A stretch of DNA of 46,486 bases, from positions 1 through 46,486 of the forward strand of contig JAVJUS010000072.1 of assembly GCA_040220455.1 (NCBI GenBank). The letters run 5' to 3'. Made by a program: the position numbers and the translations under genes. This DNA is from JAVJUS01 sp040220455. GTDB lineage: Bacteria; Pseudomonadota; Alphaproteobacteria; DSM-16000; Inquilinaceae. Below, in pieces: positions 16,159-24,387 of this stretch (positions are counted from its first letter, which is position 1; each line of letters starts with the position of its first letter). A model generated the notes under the pieces. That model saw only the letters and a program-made list of their open reading frames with translations, had not been told where the DNA came from and did no database searches.

Positions 16159-18609
16159 TCAGGCGCCCCCGCCGCCGGCCGCCCGGCGCGGCGCCGCGTC
16201 GGGAACAGGCGCGGTGCCGGCGTCGGGCAGGGGACCGCCCCGCGCGATCAGGGCCTCGAAGTCGGCGAGCGGCAGGGCCGGCGCGAACAGGAAGCCCTGT
16301 GCATGCGTGCAGCCCGCCGCCGCGGCCAGGCGTCGCTGCATCGGCGTCTCGACGCCCTCCGCCGTCACCGCCAGGCCGAACTTGGCGCCCAGCCCGGCCA
16401 TCATCTCCGTCAGCGCGCGGTCGTGATAGTCGTTCTCGAGCCCGGCGACGAAGCGGCGGTCGATCTTCAACTCGTCGACCGGGAAGCGCTGGAGGTAGCC
16501 GATGGAGGCATAGCCCGTGCCGAAGTCGTCGATCGCCAGGCGCACGCCCAGGTCGCGCAGGCCCTGCAGGCGCGCGACGAAGTCCCGGTCGTCGCTCATC
16601 AGCAGGCTCTCGGTCAGCTACAGCGTCAGCCTTTCGCCCGGGCAGCCGCTGTCGCGCAGCAGGGCCGCCAGCCGGTCGGCCAGCCGGTCGTCGACCAACT
16701 GTCGCTCGGAGACGTTGACCGCCACCTCGATGCCGGCGAGCGGCCCGCCCGTCCAGTCGGTCAGCCGGGCAACCGTGGTCTCCAGCGCCCAGGCGCCCAT
16801 CTCGACGATCAGGCCACTCTCCTCGGCCACGGGGATGAAGCTGCCGGGCATGCGCAGCCCGTCGGCCGGGTGGTTCCAGCGCATCAGCGCCTCGGCGCCG
16901 GTCGGCAAGCCCGTCTCGATGGCGACCTTTGGCTGGAAGTGAAGCTCGAACTGCTCCTCCGCGATCGCGCTGCGCAGGCCCTCGGTCACCGCGATGCGCT
17001 CTCGGTTGCGCTCGCCGAGCGCCCGGTCGTAGACGACGACCTTGTCGCGGCCCGCCTCCTTGGCGGCGAACAGCGCCATGTCGGCGCGCTGGAGCATCTC
17101 GGAGGCGCCGATACCCGGCGGACCCACCGCCAGACCGGTCGAGGTTCCCACGACAAGGGTTTCGCCGGGCAGGTGGTGGGGCACGAGCAGCGCGTCGCGC
17201 AGCCGCTCTCCCGACTGCAGGACATCCGCGCGGGCTGTCGCCGGGTCCAGCACGCCGGCGAAGGCGCCGCTGCTCAGCCGGGCCAGCGGCGCATCCGGGC
17301 CTAGCGTGGCGCGAAGCCGGTCGGCGACGGCGAGCAGGATGCGGTCGCCCGATGCATAGCCGCGGGTCTGGTTGACGTCGCGCAGGCGATAGAGGTCGAC
17401 GATGAAGACCACCGTGTCGCGACCGTCGCGCGCGCCTTCCGCGAGACGCGCGGCGACGGCGTCGGTGAAGGCCTGCCGGTTCAGCAGGCCGGTCAGCGCG
17501 TCCTGATAGGCGACCGCCTCCAGGCGTTCGCGCGCGCGCCGCCGTTCGGTCACGTCGGTCTGGACGCCGACGAAGTGGGTCGGGCGCCCGTCCCGGTCGC
17601 GCACCGGGGCGATGCGCAGCTCGTTCCAGAACGGCGTGCCGTCGCTGCGGTAGTTGCGCACCTCGACGACCGTCGGCCGCGCGTTGGCGATGGCGTCGCG
17701 CACCTCGTCGAGCGCCGGCTGGTCGCGGTCGTCACCCTGCAGGAAACGGCAGTTCCGCCCGATCGCCTCGGCGGCCGAATAGCCGGTCATCGCCTCGAAG
17801 GCGGGATTGACGTAGACGAGCGGGTTGTCCGGCGCACGCGCGTCGGTGATCACGATGCCGTCGCTCGCCGCCTCGATCGCCGACTCCCGCAGGCGCAGTG
17901 CTTCCTCGGCGCGCTTGCGATCGGTCACGTCGGAGAGCAGCAGCGCCGCGCCGGTCGTCCCGCCCCAGGCATCGCCGTGCGGAAAACCCTGGACGAGCGC
18001 CCAGGTCGTCGCGCCGTCGGGCGCCGCGAGCGGCAGGTCGGCCGGTCCCGCTCGGTCCGCCATCCAGTCGGCGAGCAGCCGGTCCGCCGCCTTCGCCTGG
18101 TCGGCTCGGACGAAATCGCGGACGCGGCGGCCGCGCAACTCGGGCGCGGCGGTCCCGAGCATCGCCGCTGCCCGGGGGTTGGCGGACAGGATCGCGCCGT
18201 CGGCGTCGACGGTGACGATGCCCTCGGTGGTGCGCGAGCGCAGGGTGACGAGCTCGCGCGCGAACCGCGCGGCCTTGACGCTCACCGCTTCGTGGCGGGC
18301 CAGCAGCCACCACACGGTGAAGAACAGGACGATCGCCGTGACGGCGATGAAGCCCAGTCCCTTCAGCGTCTGGAAGGTCAGGGTCGCGCGGACCGTCTCT
18401 CCCGCGACCAGCGCCGTGAGCCGGTCGCTCGCCAGGATCCAGACGCCGCCCACCACGGCGTAGCCGGCCGACGGCACCGCCGCCGCGCGCCAGCGGCGAA
18501 CCCGCCGGGCCTTCGGTTCGACCGCCCCCTCTGATCGAGTCGAGCCCAAGACCGCTCCTTTCGGCGGCCGACGCCAAGCTCCTGCCTGACGGACCGGTGG
18601 ACCCGCCAT
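16159..18609 (-). pseudogene. PAS-PAS-GGDEF-EAL cyclic-di-GMP protein interrupted by an amber codon
   Basis: A single frame of 816 codons plus stop, broken by one TAG at 16618-16620. It encodes two N-terminal membrane helices (about 40-62 and 85-105), two PAS domains (about 120-235 and 245-365), a GGDEF-like domain with the degenerate motif SSGAF in place of GGDEF, and an EAL phosphodiesterase domain. The EAL part keeps EALMRW, NVSERQL, IDDFGTGYA, LKIDRRFV, AEGVET and QGFLF. The stop replaces the Glu of the E-L-T-E motif, normally GAG, a metal ligand of EAL enzymes. The frame and all motifs resume straight after it, so this is a recent nonsense change or a sequencing error. As written, the product is a 663-aa protein lacking half the EAL domain. 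A TTG at 18549 with AAAGGAG upstream is a better start than the ATG at 18609. Confidence 0.85.
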
Positions 18610-18821
18610 AGACAGTCGCGCGAGCGCAAGGCCGCGGCGATGTGATCGACAGGGCCCGGCGACCGCGAGAACGAAGCCCCCTCCGCGGTACGGGTCGCCG
18701 ACCCGGCTCGTTCAATATCGGATCAGCAGTGCGCCTTAAAGGTAAACAAATCGTGTCGAATTGCGCGCCCGGGCTGCGCCGGCTCGAGGGGCGGATCGCG
18801 TGGCGCGACGGCGGGGTCGGC

Positions 18822-19367
18822 TCAGGCCACGTCGCCGGCCCGGTACGCCGCCGTGCCCGCCTCGCCCGCGGTGCGCCAGCGCTCGACAACAAGGCCCTCG
18901 GGACCGGGGGCCGTCGGCACGGCGGCCGGGTCGAGCAGCCGCACCATCAGCCGCTCCGGGTGCTCGCCGGGCATGACGAGGCCGAGCGGGGCCGCCGGCT
19001 CGAAGCCGAAGCGGGCGTAGTAGACCGGCTCCCCGACCAGCAGGACGAGGCCATGGCCGGCGGCGGCCGCGCGCTCCAGCGTCGCGTCGACCAGCGCCTT
19101 GCCGATGCCCTCGCCCCGGCGGTCGGGCGCGACGGCGAGGGGGCCCAGGAGCAGCGCCGGATAGCCACCCGCGCGCACCGGCCAGTAGCGGATCGCGCCG
19201 ACGATCCGGCTGCCGTCGCGCATCAACCAACACAGGTCGGCCACGGGCGCGATGCCCTCGCGGAAGGCGTAGGAGCGCTTGGCATGACGGTCGGGGCCGA
19301 AGGCGACGTCGAGGAGCGATTCGACCGCCACGCTGTCGGTGGCGCGTTCGGGAGACAGGTCGAGCAT
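18822..19367 (-). CDS. GNAT family N-acetyltransferase (YhbS-like)
   Basis: A 181-aa acyl-CoA N-acetyltransferase. The central motif 'LGPLAVAPDRRGEGIGKALV' contains the pyrophosphate-binding R/QxxGxG/A loop (RGEGIGKA). The strand before it and the following 'VLLVGEPVYYARFGFEPA' are typical of the YhbS subgroup, whose members acetylate small molecules or proteins of unknown identity. The Met at 19367 gives the normal length for the family. The frame stays open upstream for another 97 codons, but that stretch is Arg/Pro/Ala-rich and looks non-coding. The ribosome-binding site is weak. It lies between the EAL gene and the SIMPL-like gene on the same strand, with gaps too large to claim an operon. 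Confidence 0.88.
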   Translation of the reverse strand: MLDLSPERATDSVAVESLLDVAFGPDRHAKRSYAFREGIAPVADLCWLMRDGSRIVGAIRYWPVRAGGYPALLLGPLAVAPDRRGEGIGKALVDATLERAAAAGHGLVLLVGEPVYYARFGFEPAAPLGLVMPGEHPERLMVRLLDPAAVPTAPGPEGLVVERWRTAGEAGTAAYRAGDVA

Positions 19368-19688
19368 GGCTTGGAACAGGACCGGGAGCGAAGGATCGAG
19401 CGGCGGGGTCGGGCGCCCGAGGATCCGTCGGTGACGGACGCGAAGGGCCGGCGCGGCCCTGTTTCCCGGCTCGACCCCCGATCGTCCGGCGCCCGCGGGG
19501 GCGGGCGAAGGGCGAGCGCGGGTCAGCCCCGGGCGTGCGGGCCTTCGGATCGGCTTCGTCGTCGCCGATAATGGGGCCGATATCGGGTCTCTTCTGTCTC
19601 CATGACCGGCACGATGCCCGCGGCGGCCGTCCGCGTCAACGCCGTCGGCATCCGGCAATGCGCGGCGGGGCGGCGCCCGGGGCCCGGT
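19368..19688. other. Gene-free gap between SIMPL-like and GNAT genes
   Basis: 321 bp without a credible gene. It may hold the GNAT promoter on the minus strand. There is an unremarkable GATATC-centred short palindrome near 19577-19588. I see no terminator with a T-tract and no repeat. Confidence 0.4.
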
Positions 19689-20429
19689 TCAGGGCGTGTC
19701 CGGCGCCACGGCGGAGAGCACGACCCGCGCGTCGATCACCAGCTTGTCGGAGACGGCGATCGGACCCGGCGCCCCGGCGGCGTCCATCATGGCCACCTCG
19801 CCGGCTTGGGCGCGCGCCATCATCGGGACCGGACCGGGCCCGGCGTCGAAGTCGATATGCGCGACCCGGAAGCCGCGGTCCGGGAAGGCCGCCTCGAGCC
19901 GGTCCAGTTCCTCGCCGACCCGGGCGTAGATCTCCTGGCGCAGGGACGCGCGCGTGGCCTCGACCTCGGCGCGGGTCGGCTCGAAGGCGACGGCGGCGAC
20001 GGTGAAGGCGAGGCCGGGGCGGCTCGCCGCGTCGGCGCTTTCGGCCAGCCCGCCGAGGCGATCCTCGGCCAGGCGCGCCTCGATACGGGCGGTCCAGCGC
20101 TCCAGCCCGCTGTCGTCGACCGATCGGTCGAAGCGCACGAAGCGCCACTCCGCGCCCTCGGCGACGCCGTCGAGCGCGGCGAGGATCTCGGCCCGGACCG
20201 AGTCCGCCGTGGACCCGCCGAGCGCCGCGTTGACCGCGACGACCACGCGGGCCGTGTCGGTCTCGACCCATTGCTCGACGCTGAGCGAGAGGACGACCTC
20301 GTCCATGACCGGCGGCCGGTCCTGGGCGAGCGCCAGGCCGGCCGGCGCCAGCACGGGCAAGGCCAGGGCGGCGGCCAGCGCCAGCGCGGTGGCGGCGCGG
20401 CGGGGGCCGATGCGGGGCAGGGTGATCAT
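19689..20429 (-). CDS. SIMPL-domain (DUF541-like) periplasmic protein
   Basis: A 246-aa exported protein. Residues 1-35 form a signal peptide (positively charged start, long Ala/Leu core, cleavage near 'GLALAQ'). The mature part fits the SIMPL/DUF541 pattern only loosely: an early 'LSLSVEQWVETDTARVVVAVNAAL' strand region (quoted as a hallmark of the fold), 'EGAEWRFVRFDRSVDDSGLERW' in the middle, repeated 'ARIEARL' and 'VARVVL'-like strands, and a late 'VSDKLVIDARVVLSAV'. The function of this family is unknown, although some members affect envelope integrity. The ATG is set by the signal peptide; AAGAGG lies upstream. It is downstream of the GST gene on the same strand with a 113-bp gap. The family call is moderate; a generic secreted protein is the alternative. 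Confidence 0.65.
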   Translation of the reverse strand: MITLPRIGPRRAATALALAAALALPVLAPAGLALAQDRPPVMDEVVLSLSVEQWVETDTARVVVAVNAALGGSTADSVRAEILAALDGVAEGAEWRFVRFDRSVDDSGLERWTARIEARLAEDRLGGLAESADAASRPGLAFTVAAVAFEPTRAEVEATRASLRQEIYARVGEELDRLEAAFPDRGFRVAHIDFDAGPGPVPMMARAQAGEVAMMDAAGAPGPIAVSDKLVIDARVVLSAVAPDTP

Positions 20430-20542
20430 GGCGGCGCCTCTTGTCGCTTCGGGGCTCTGTCGCGCCGTTGTCCGTCGCCTTCCCGGCGGAAATGCGGCCG
20501 GCCGGTGCCGCGGCGGTGGCGTCACGCCCGCTGAAGGGCCGC

Positions 20543-21211
20543 TCAGAAGTCCAGGTCGGCGTAGTGGCGCGGCGGCGGGACGCCCGGGATCAGGTCGTCG
20601 AGCAGCGGTCGGAAGGCCGGGCGCGACTTGATGCGCGCATACCAGAGCTTGGTCTCCGGATACTCGTCCCAGGGCACGTCGCCCAGGTAGTCGACGACGG
20701 AGAGATGCGCCGCGGCCGCGATGTCGGCCAGCGAGAATCGGTCCCCGGCCAGGAAGCGCCGCTGCTCGGCCAGGAAGGACAGGTAGTCCATGTGGTAGTG
20801 GATCGCCTTCTTGCCCGCGCGGATCGCCTCGGAGCTCGGCTGGCCCCGGCGCAGCAGCCGGGTCATCACCTTCTCGCCGACCAGGTTGTCGGTGACCTCG
20901 CGGGCGAACTTGCGCTCGAACCAGACGACGAGGCGCCGGGTCTCCGCGCGCTCGAGCAGCCCCTCGCCCAGCAGCGGCTCGTCGGGATAGGCCTCCTCCA
21001 GATATTCGAGGATCACCCAGGCCTCGGTCAGCGAGGTGCCGTCCGGCTCGATGAGCACGGGCACTTCGCCCGCCGGGTTCATCGCCAGGAACTCGTTGCG
21101 CCGCTCCCAGACCCGCTCGACCTTCGCCTCGAAGGGCAGGCGCTTTTCGGCCAGGGCCAGCCGGACGATGCGGCAGGGGGCGCTGAGCCAGAGATGAAAA
21201 AGCGTGCGCAT
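20543..21211 (-). CDS. Glutathione S-transferase family protein
   Basis: A 222-aa cytosolic GST. The N-terminal thioredoxin-like domain (about 1-80) begins 'MRTLFHLWLSAPCRIVRLAL' and has 'GEVPVLIEPDGTSLTEAWVILEYLEE', in which the cis-Pro of EVPVL and the glutathione-contacting 'E/T-E' pair are visible (the quoted span covers residues 48-73). The helical C-terminal domain (about 90-215) carries the N-capping motif region 'FSLADIAAAAHLSVVDYLG'. The catalytic Ser/Cys position would be S10 or C13. The ending 'GVPPPRHYADLDF' is common to a bacterial GST subgroup found in alphaproteobacteria. The substrate is unknown. It stands between the SIMPL-like gene and the HAD fusion on the same strand. Confidence 0.92.
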   Translation of the reverse strand: MRTLFHLWLSAPCRIVRLALAEKRLPFEAKVERVWERRNEFLAMNPAGEVPVLIEPDGTSLTEAWVILEYLEEAYPDEPLLGEGLLERAETRRLVVWFERKFAREVTDNLVGEKVMTRLLRRGQPSSEAIRAGKKAIHYHMDYLSFLAEQRRFLAGDRFSLADIAAAAHLSVVDYLGDVPWDEYPETKLWYARIKSRPAFRPLLDDLIPGVPPPRHYADLDF

Positions 21212-21298
21212 GGCGCCGCGAGTGTAGCCCCCACAGGCGTGTCGACAAGCGCCGATGCGCGGCTTGCGCGCGAAGGGCGCGAGGCCGGCGCCGCCTTT

Positions 21299-23230
21299 CT
21301 AGACCAGCGACGCCTTGACCCCCGCGGGCAGGCCGCGCCGGGCCGGGTTGGGGGCGAGCGTCATGGCGAGCGAGCGGCCCAGCCCCTCGAACAGGGCGAT
21401 CCAGCCGGCCTCCGGGTCCTCGATCGCGCCGACATGGGCGATGATCGAACAGGTCAGCCCGCCGGCCAGCCCGTCGAGGAAGTCGTCCAGGTCCTCCGAG
21501 CGCAGCGAGCCGAAGAGCGTGCGGCCGACCAGGAATTCCCGCCGGAAGATCGGATAGGCCCGGGTCCCGGGCACGATCTTGAGGAACTTCCGCCCCTCGA
21601 TGCTGGTGCCGACATTGACCCGGCCGTCGGCGTCGAAGACGTCCGGCGCCAGGTTGTTGCCCGCGCCATTGATGCCGAAGCGGCCCATGCGCGCCGTGGC
21701 GATGCCGAGCAGCCCGCGCCCGAAGGTCAGGCCGATATCCTCGAGCACCACATGGCTCGAGGACAGGCGCGTCGCCACGCAGCGCACGTCCAGGTCGAAT
21801 CCGGCCGCCTTGCAGAACGGCTCCAGCAGGCGCGGGAAGGCGGAGACGTCGATCGTGTCGGCGACCTGAACGTCGTAGCCGAGCCGCCCGCTGCCGGCGG
21901 TGTCGATGCGGATCTCGACCACGCTCTCCGAGGTCTCGCGCCGGCAGGTCGCCGCGGTGTCGGTGATGTCGCTCACCGCGATCGAGCCCTGGCCCTGGCT
22001 TTCCGCCAGCCCCTTGCCGGCGCCGGCCGCCGCCGACGCGTCGTCCGCCGGTGCCGCCGGGCGCGGCGGGGCATAGTCGGCGAGCGCGATGCCGACGCCG
22101 CGATAGATGCCTTCCCAGGTGTGGTGCTGGTCCTCGAAGCTGCAGACCCGCACGGTGATGCGGGCGTCGAGCCCCTCCGCGACGCCGCGCAGCAGGTCGA
22201 CCAACTCGCGCCCGTCCTCGACCTGCTCGACCCGGGCGGCGAGGAACCAGTCCAGGTCCAGGTCGGTCACGCCGGCCACGATCTCCAGCCCGCCGGGCTG
22301 ATCCGGCTCGACCAGAACTTCGGCCGAGCCGTCGTCGATCATGCCGAGCGCGGCGGCCGGCCCCGCGAGCGTCAGCGCGTCCGCCAGCGAGGCGCCGACG
22401 GCGCGGCCCAGCGCCGACCAGTCGTCGGACGGCCAGCGCACCGCCGCGGCGCAGCCGGTGCGCCAGGCGATGTGCTCGATCATGTGGCTGACGAAGTCGT
22501 TCGGCGTCTCCAGCACCTTGTCGAGCACGTCGCCGGGGACGAGCCGCGCGGTGCCGCGGGCCAGCGAGTCGTGGACGACGGAGGCGAGCCCCGTGGCGCG
22601 CAGACCCGCCGGGCTGTCGCCGCCGGTGCCCACGCCGATCGCCCGGGCGCCGGCCGCCGTCGCCGCCTGCAGGCCGATGGGCGAATCCTCGATCACCGCG
22701 CAGACCGCCGGGTCGAGCCCCAGCGTCGCGGCGGCGTGGAGATAGCTGTCCGGCGCCGGCTTCTTGGCCCGGCCCGGCCCGTCATTGCCGACCACGGCGT
22801 CGAACCGGCCGTCGAGCCCGGCATTGGCCAGGATCGCGCGGACATCGGCCTCCGGGTTGTTGGAGACGACGGCTTGCCGGAGCCCCGCCGCGCGGGCGGC
22901 GTCCAACACCTCCGCGATGCCGGGGTTGAGCGGGAAGGCGGTCGTCCGGCGGAGATCCTCCCAGCGCTCGATCAGCCGGGCGCGGTCCGCGCCGTCGAGG
23001 CCGATGCCGCTGCGTTTCAGCAGGAAGGCCCAGAAGTCGTCCGGCCCGAGCGCGAAGCCCGCGCGGATGTCGTCGCGCGGGATCTCGGCCGCCGTGCCGT
23101 CGACCTCGCCCAGCAATCCGTTGCAGGTCTCGAAATCGAAGCTGAGCGAGTCGACGAGCACGCCGTCGAGATCCCACAGGATCGCCTCGATCGCGTCGTC
23201 GAGGAACAGCCGGTCGTCCAGAGACCGCAT
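21299..23230 (-). CDS. HAD-IA phosphatase fused to two degenerate IGPD (HisB)-like domains
   Basis: A 643-aa protein of unusual design. Residues 1-225 are a complete HAD subfamily IA hydrolase: motif I WDLDGVLVDS (D20, D22), motif II VVSNN (S123), motif III with K156/K157, motif IV IEDSP (E181, D182), and a C1 cap between I and II. Residues about 236-385 resemble imidazoleglycerol-phosphate dehydratase: 'FVSHMIEHIAW' corresponds to FLDHML, and 'QHHTWEG' (H369, H370, E373) keeps the second HHxxE motif, but the first DHHTVED motif is lost. After an Ala-rich linker (390-420), residues about 429-628 form a second IGPD-like unit starting 'CRRETSESVVEI'. It keeps one His and the Glu-Asp of the first motif (H493, E497, D498) and has lost the second HHxxE. 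E. coli HisB also joins a HAD domain to IGPD, but with a different HAD type and one intact IGPD. galE lies 64 bp upstream. The reaction is unknown. Confidence 0.8.
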   Translation of the reverse strand: MRSLDDRLFLDDAIEAILWDLDGVLVDSLSFDFETCNGLLGEVDGTAAEIPRDDIRAGFALGPDDFWAFLLKRSGIGLDGADRARLIERWEDLRRTTAFPLNPGIAEVLDAARAAGLRQAVVSNNPEADVRAILANAGLDGRFDAVVGNDGPGRAKKPAPDSYLHAAATLGLDPAVCAVIEDSPIGLQAATAAGARAIGVGTGGDSPAGLRATGLASVVHDSLARGTARLVPGDVLDKVLETPNDFVSHMIEHIAWRTGCAAAVRWPSDDWSALGRAVGASLADALTLAGPAAALGMIDDGSAEVLVEPDQPGGLEIVAGVTDLDLDWFLAARVEQVEDGRELVDLLRGVAEGLDARITVRVCSFEDQHHTWEGIYRGVGIALADYAPPRPAAPADDASAAAGAGKGLAESQGQGSIAVSDITDTAATCRRETSESVVEIRIDTAGSGRLGYDVQVADTIDVSAFPRLLEPFCKAAGFDLDVRCVATRLSSSHVVLEDIGLTFGRGLLGIATARMGRFGINGAGNNLAPDVFDADGRVNVGTSIEGRKFLKIVPGTRAYPIFRREFLVGRTLFGSLRSEDLDDFLDGLAGGLTCSIIAHVGAIEDPEAGWIALFEGLGRSLAMTLAPNPARRGLPAGVKASLV

Positions 23231-23294
23231 CGCGGGTCCGCCTTCGTCCAGGGTATCGGAAGCCGGCGGATACTCCCCGAAGGGGCGCGCGGAC

Positions 23295-24296
23295 TCAAGA
23301 CGTTCGTGCCGCCGCCGGCTCCGACAGCCCCGCCTCGTGCCAGGCGAGCGCGGTGGCGATGACGGTGTCCAGGTCGGACGCGGCGAGCCGCCAGCCGAGC
23401 TCGGCCTTGGCGCGGGACGGGTCGGCGACCAGCCGGGCCGGGTCGCCGGTCCGCCGTGGGGCGGTTTCCTGTGGCACCGGGCGGCCGGAGATCCGGGCGA
23501 CGCCGTCCAGGATCTGGCGCACTGAATAGCCCGTGCCGGTGCCCAGGTTGCAGACCAGCGGCTCGGCGCCGCCCAGCAGCCGCTCGACCGCGCGGACATG
23601 GGCGTCGGCCAGGTCGGCGACATGGACGTAGTCGCGGATCGCCGTGCCATCGGGGGTGTCGTAGTCGGTGCCGAAGACCTTGACCGCCCCGCGCCGGCCC
23701 AGCATCGCCTCGATCACCAGCGGGATCAGGTGGGTCTCCGGCTCGTGCGCCTCGCCGATCGCGCCGTCCGGGTCGGCGCCCGCGGCATTGAAGTAGCGCA
23801 GCGCCGTCCAGCGCAGGCCATACGCCTCGCCGTACCATTTCAGCGCCCGCTCGACCGCCAGCTTGGTCTCGCCATAGGGGTTGATCGGAACGGTCGGGTG
23901 GTCCTCCGGGATCGGCGAGGTCTGCGGCATGCCGTAGGTCGCCGCCGTCGAGGAGAAAACGATCGCCGCGACCCCGGCCTCGCGCATCACGTCGAGCAGA
24001 CCCAGCGTGTTCACCACGTTGTTGGCGTAGAACGACGCCGGATCTTTGACCGACAGCCCGACCTCGATCGAGGCGGCGAAGTGGACCACGGCCTCGATCG
24101 CCTCCTCCCGCACGATCCGCGCCAGCGCCGACCGGTCGGCCATGTCCGACACGTGCAGCGGTCCCCACTGCACGAAGTCGCGGCGGCCGGAGGACAGGTC
24201 GTCGACCACCACGGGCACGTGCCCGGCCGCGGCCAGCGCCTTGCAGGTATGGGCGCCGATATAGCCGGCGCCGCCGGGGACGAGGATCTTGGCCAT
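23295..24296 (-). CDS. galE: UDP-glucose 4-epimerase
   Basis: A 333-aa NAD-dependent epimerase of the extended SDR family that interconverts UDP-glucose and UDP-galactose for galactose use and surface polysaccharide. GGAGYIG (residues 8-14) binds NAD. The catalytic Ser is in SSTAATYG, and Tyr/Lys are in NPYGETKLAVE. 'YFNAAGADPDG', 'THLIPLVIEAMLG' and 'VFGTDYDTPDGTAIRDYVHV' are GalE-specific blocks. The ATG at 24296 is the normal family start; an in-frame extension upstream is not protein-like. The gene is followed after 64 bp by the HAD-IGPD fusion on the same strand, so the two may be co-transcribed and the fusion might act on a sugar phosphate or nucleotide sugar. That link is only contextual. 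Confidence 0.96.
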   Translation of the reverse strand: MAKILVPGGAGYIGAHTCKALAAAGHVPVVVDDLSSGRRDFVQWGPLHVSDMADRSALARIVREEAIEAVVHFAASIEVGLSVKDPASFYANNVVNTLGLLDVMREAGVAAIVFSSTAATYGMPQTSPIPEDHPTVPINPYGETKLAVERALKWYGEAYGLRWTALRYFNAAGADPDGAIGEAHEPETHLIPLVIEAMLGRRGAVKVFGTDYDTPDGTAIRDYVHVADLADAHVRAVERLLGGAEPLVCNLGTGTGYSVRQILDGVARISGRPVPQETAPRRTGDPARLVADPSRAKAELGWRLAASDLDTVIATALAWHEAGLSEPAAARTS

Positions 24297-24387
24297 CGGG
24301 CCTCGCGAGCGGGTGGGTTGCGGGAGGGCGCATCCTACAGCCCGGCCACGCCCGGGCAACCCGGTCGAGGCGCGCCGGCGCGTACCG

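Noticed and set aside
16618..16620. The TAG in the EAL gene as a recoded (pyrrolysine-type) codon
   Set aside because: TAG ends other intact genes here (for example at 92-94, 21299-21301 and 44814-44816), no pyl genes are seen, and the residue replaced is a simple GAG-to-TAG change.
18822..19658. Longer GNAT protein starting at 19658
   Set aside because: The extra 97 residues are Arg/Pro/Ala-rich and unlike any acetyltransferase; the Met at 19367 gives the family length.
21299..23230. The HAD fusion as an ordinary bifunctional HisB
   Set aside because: The HAD part is subfamily IA, not the histidinol-phosphatase IIIA type, and both IGPD-like units lack half of the metal motifs.
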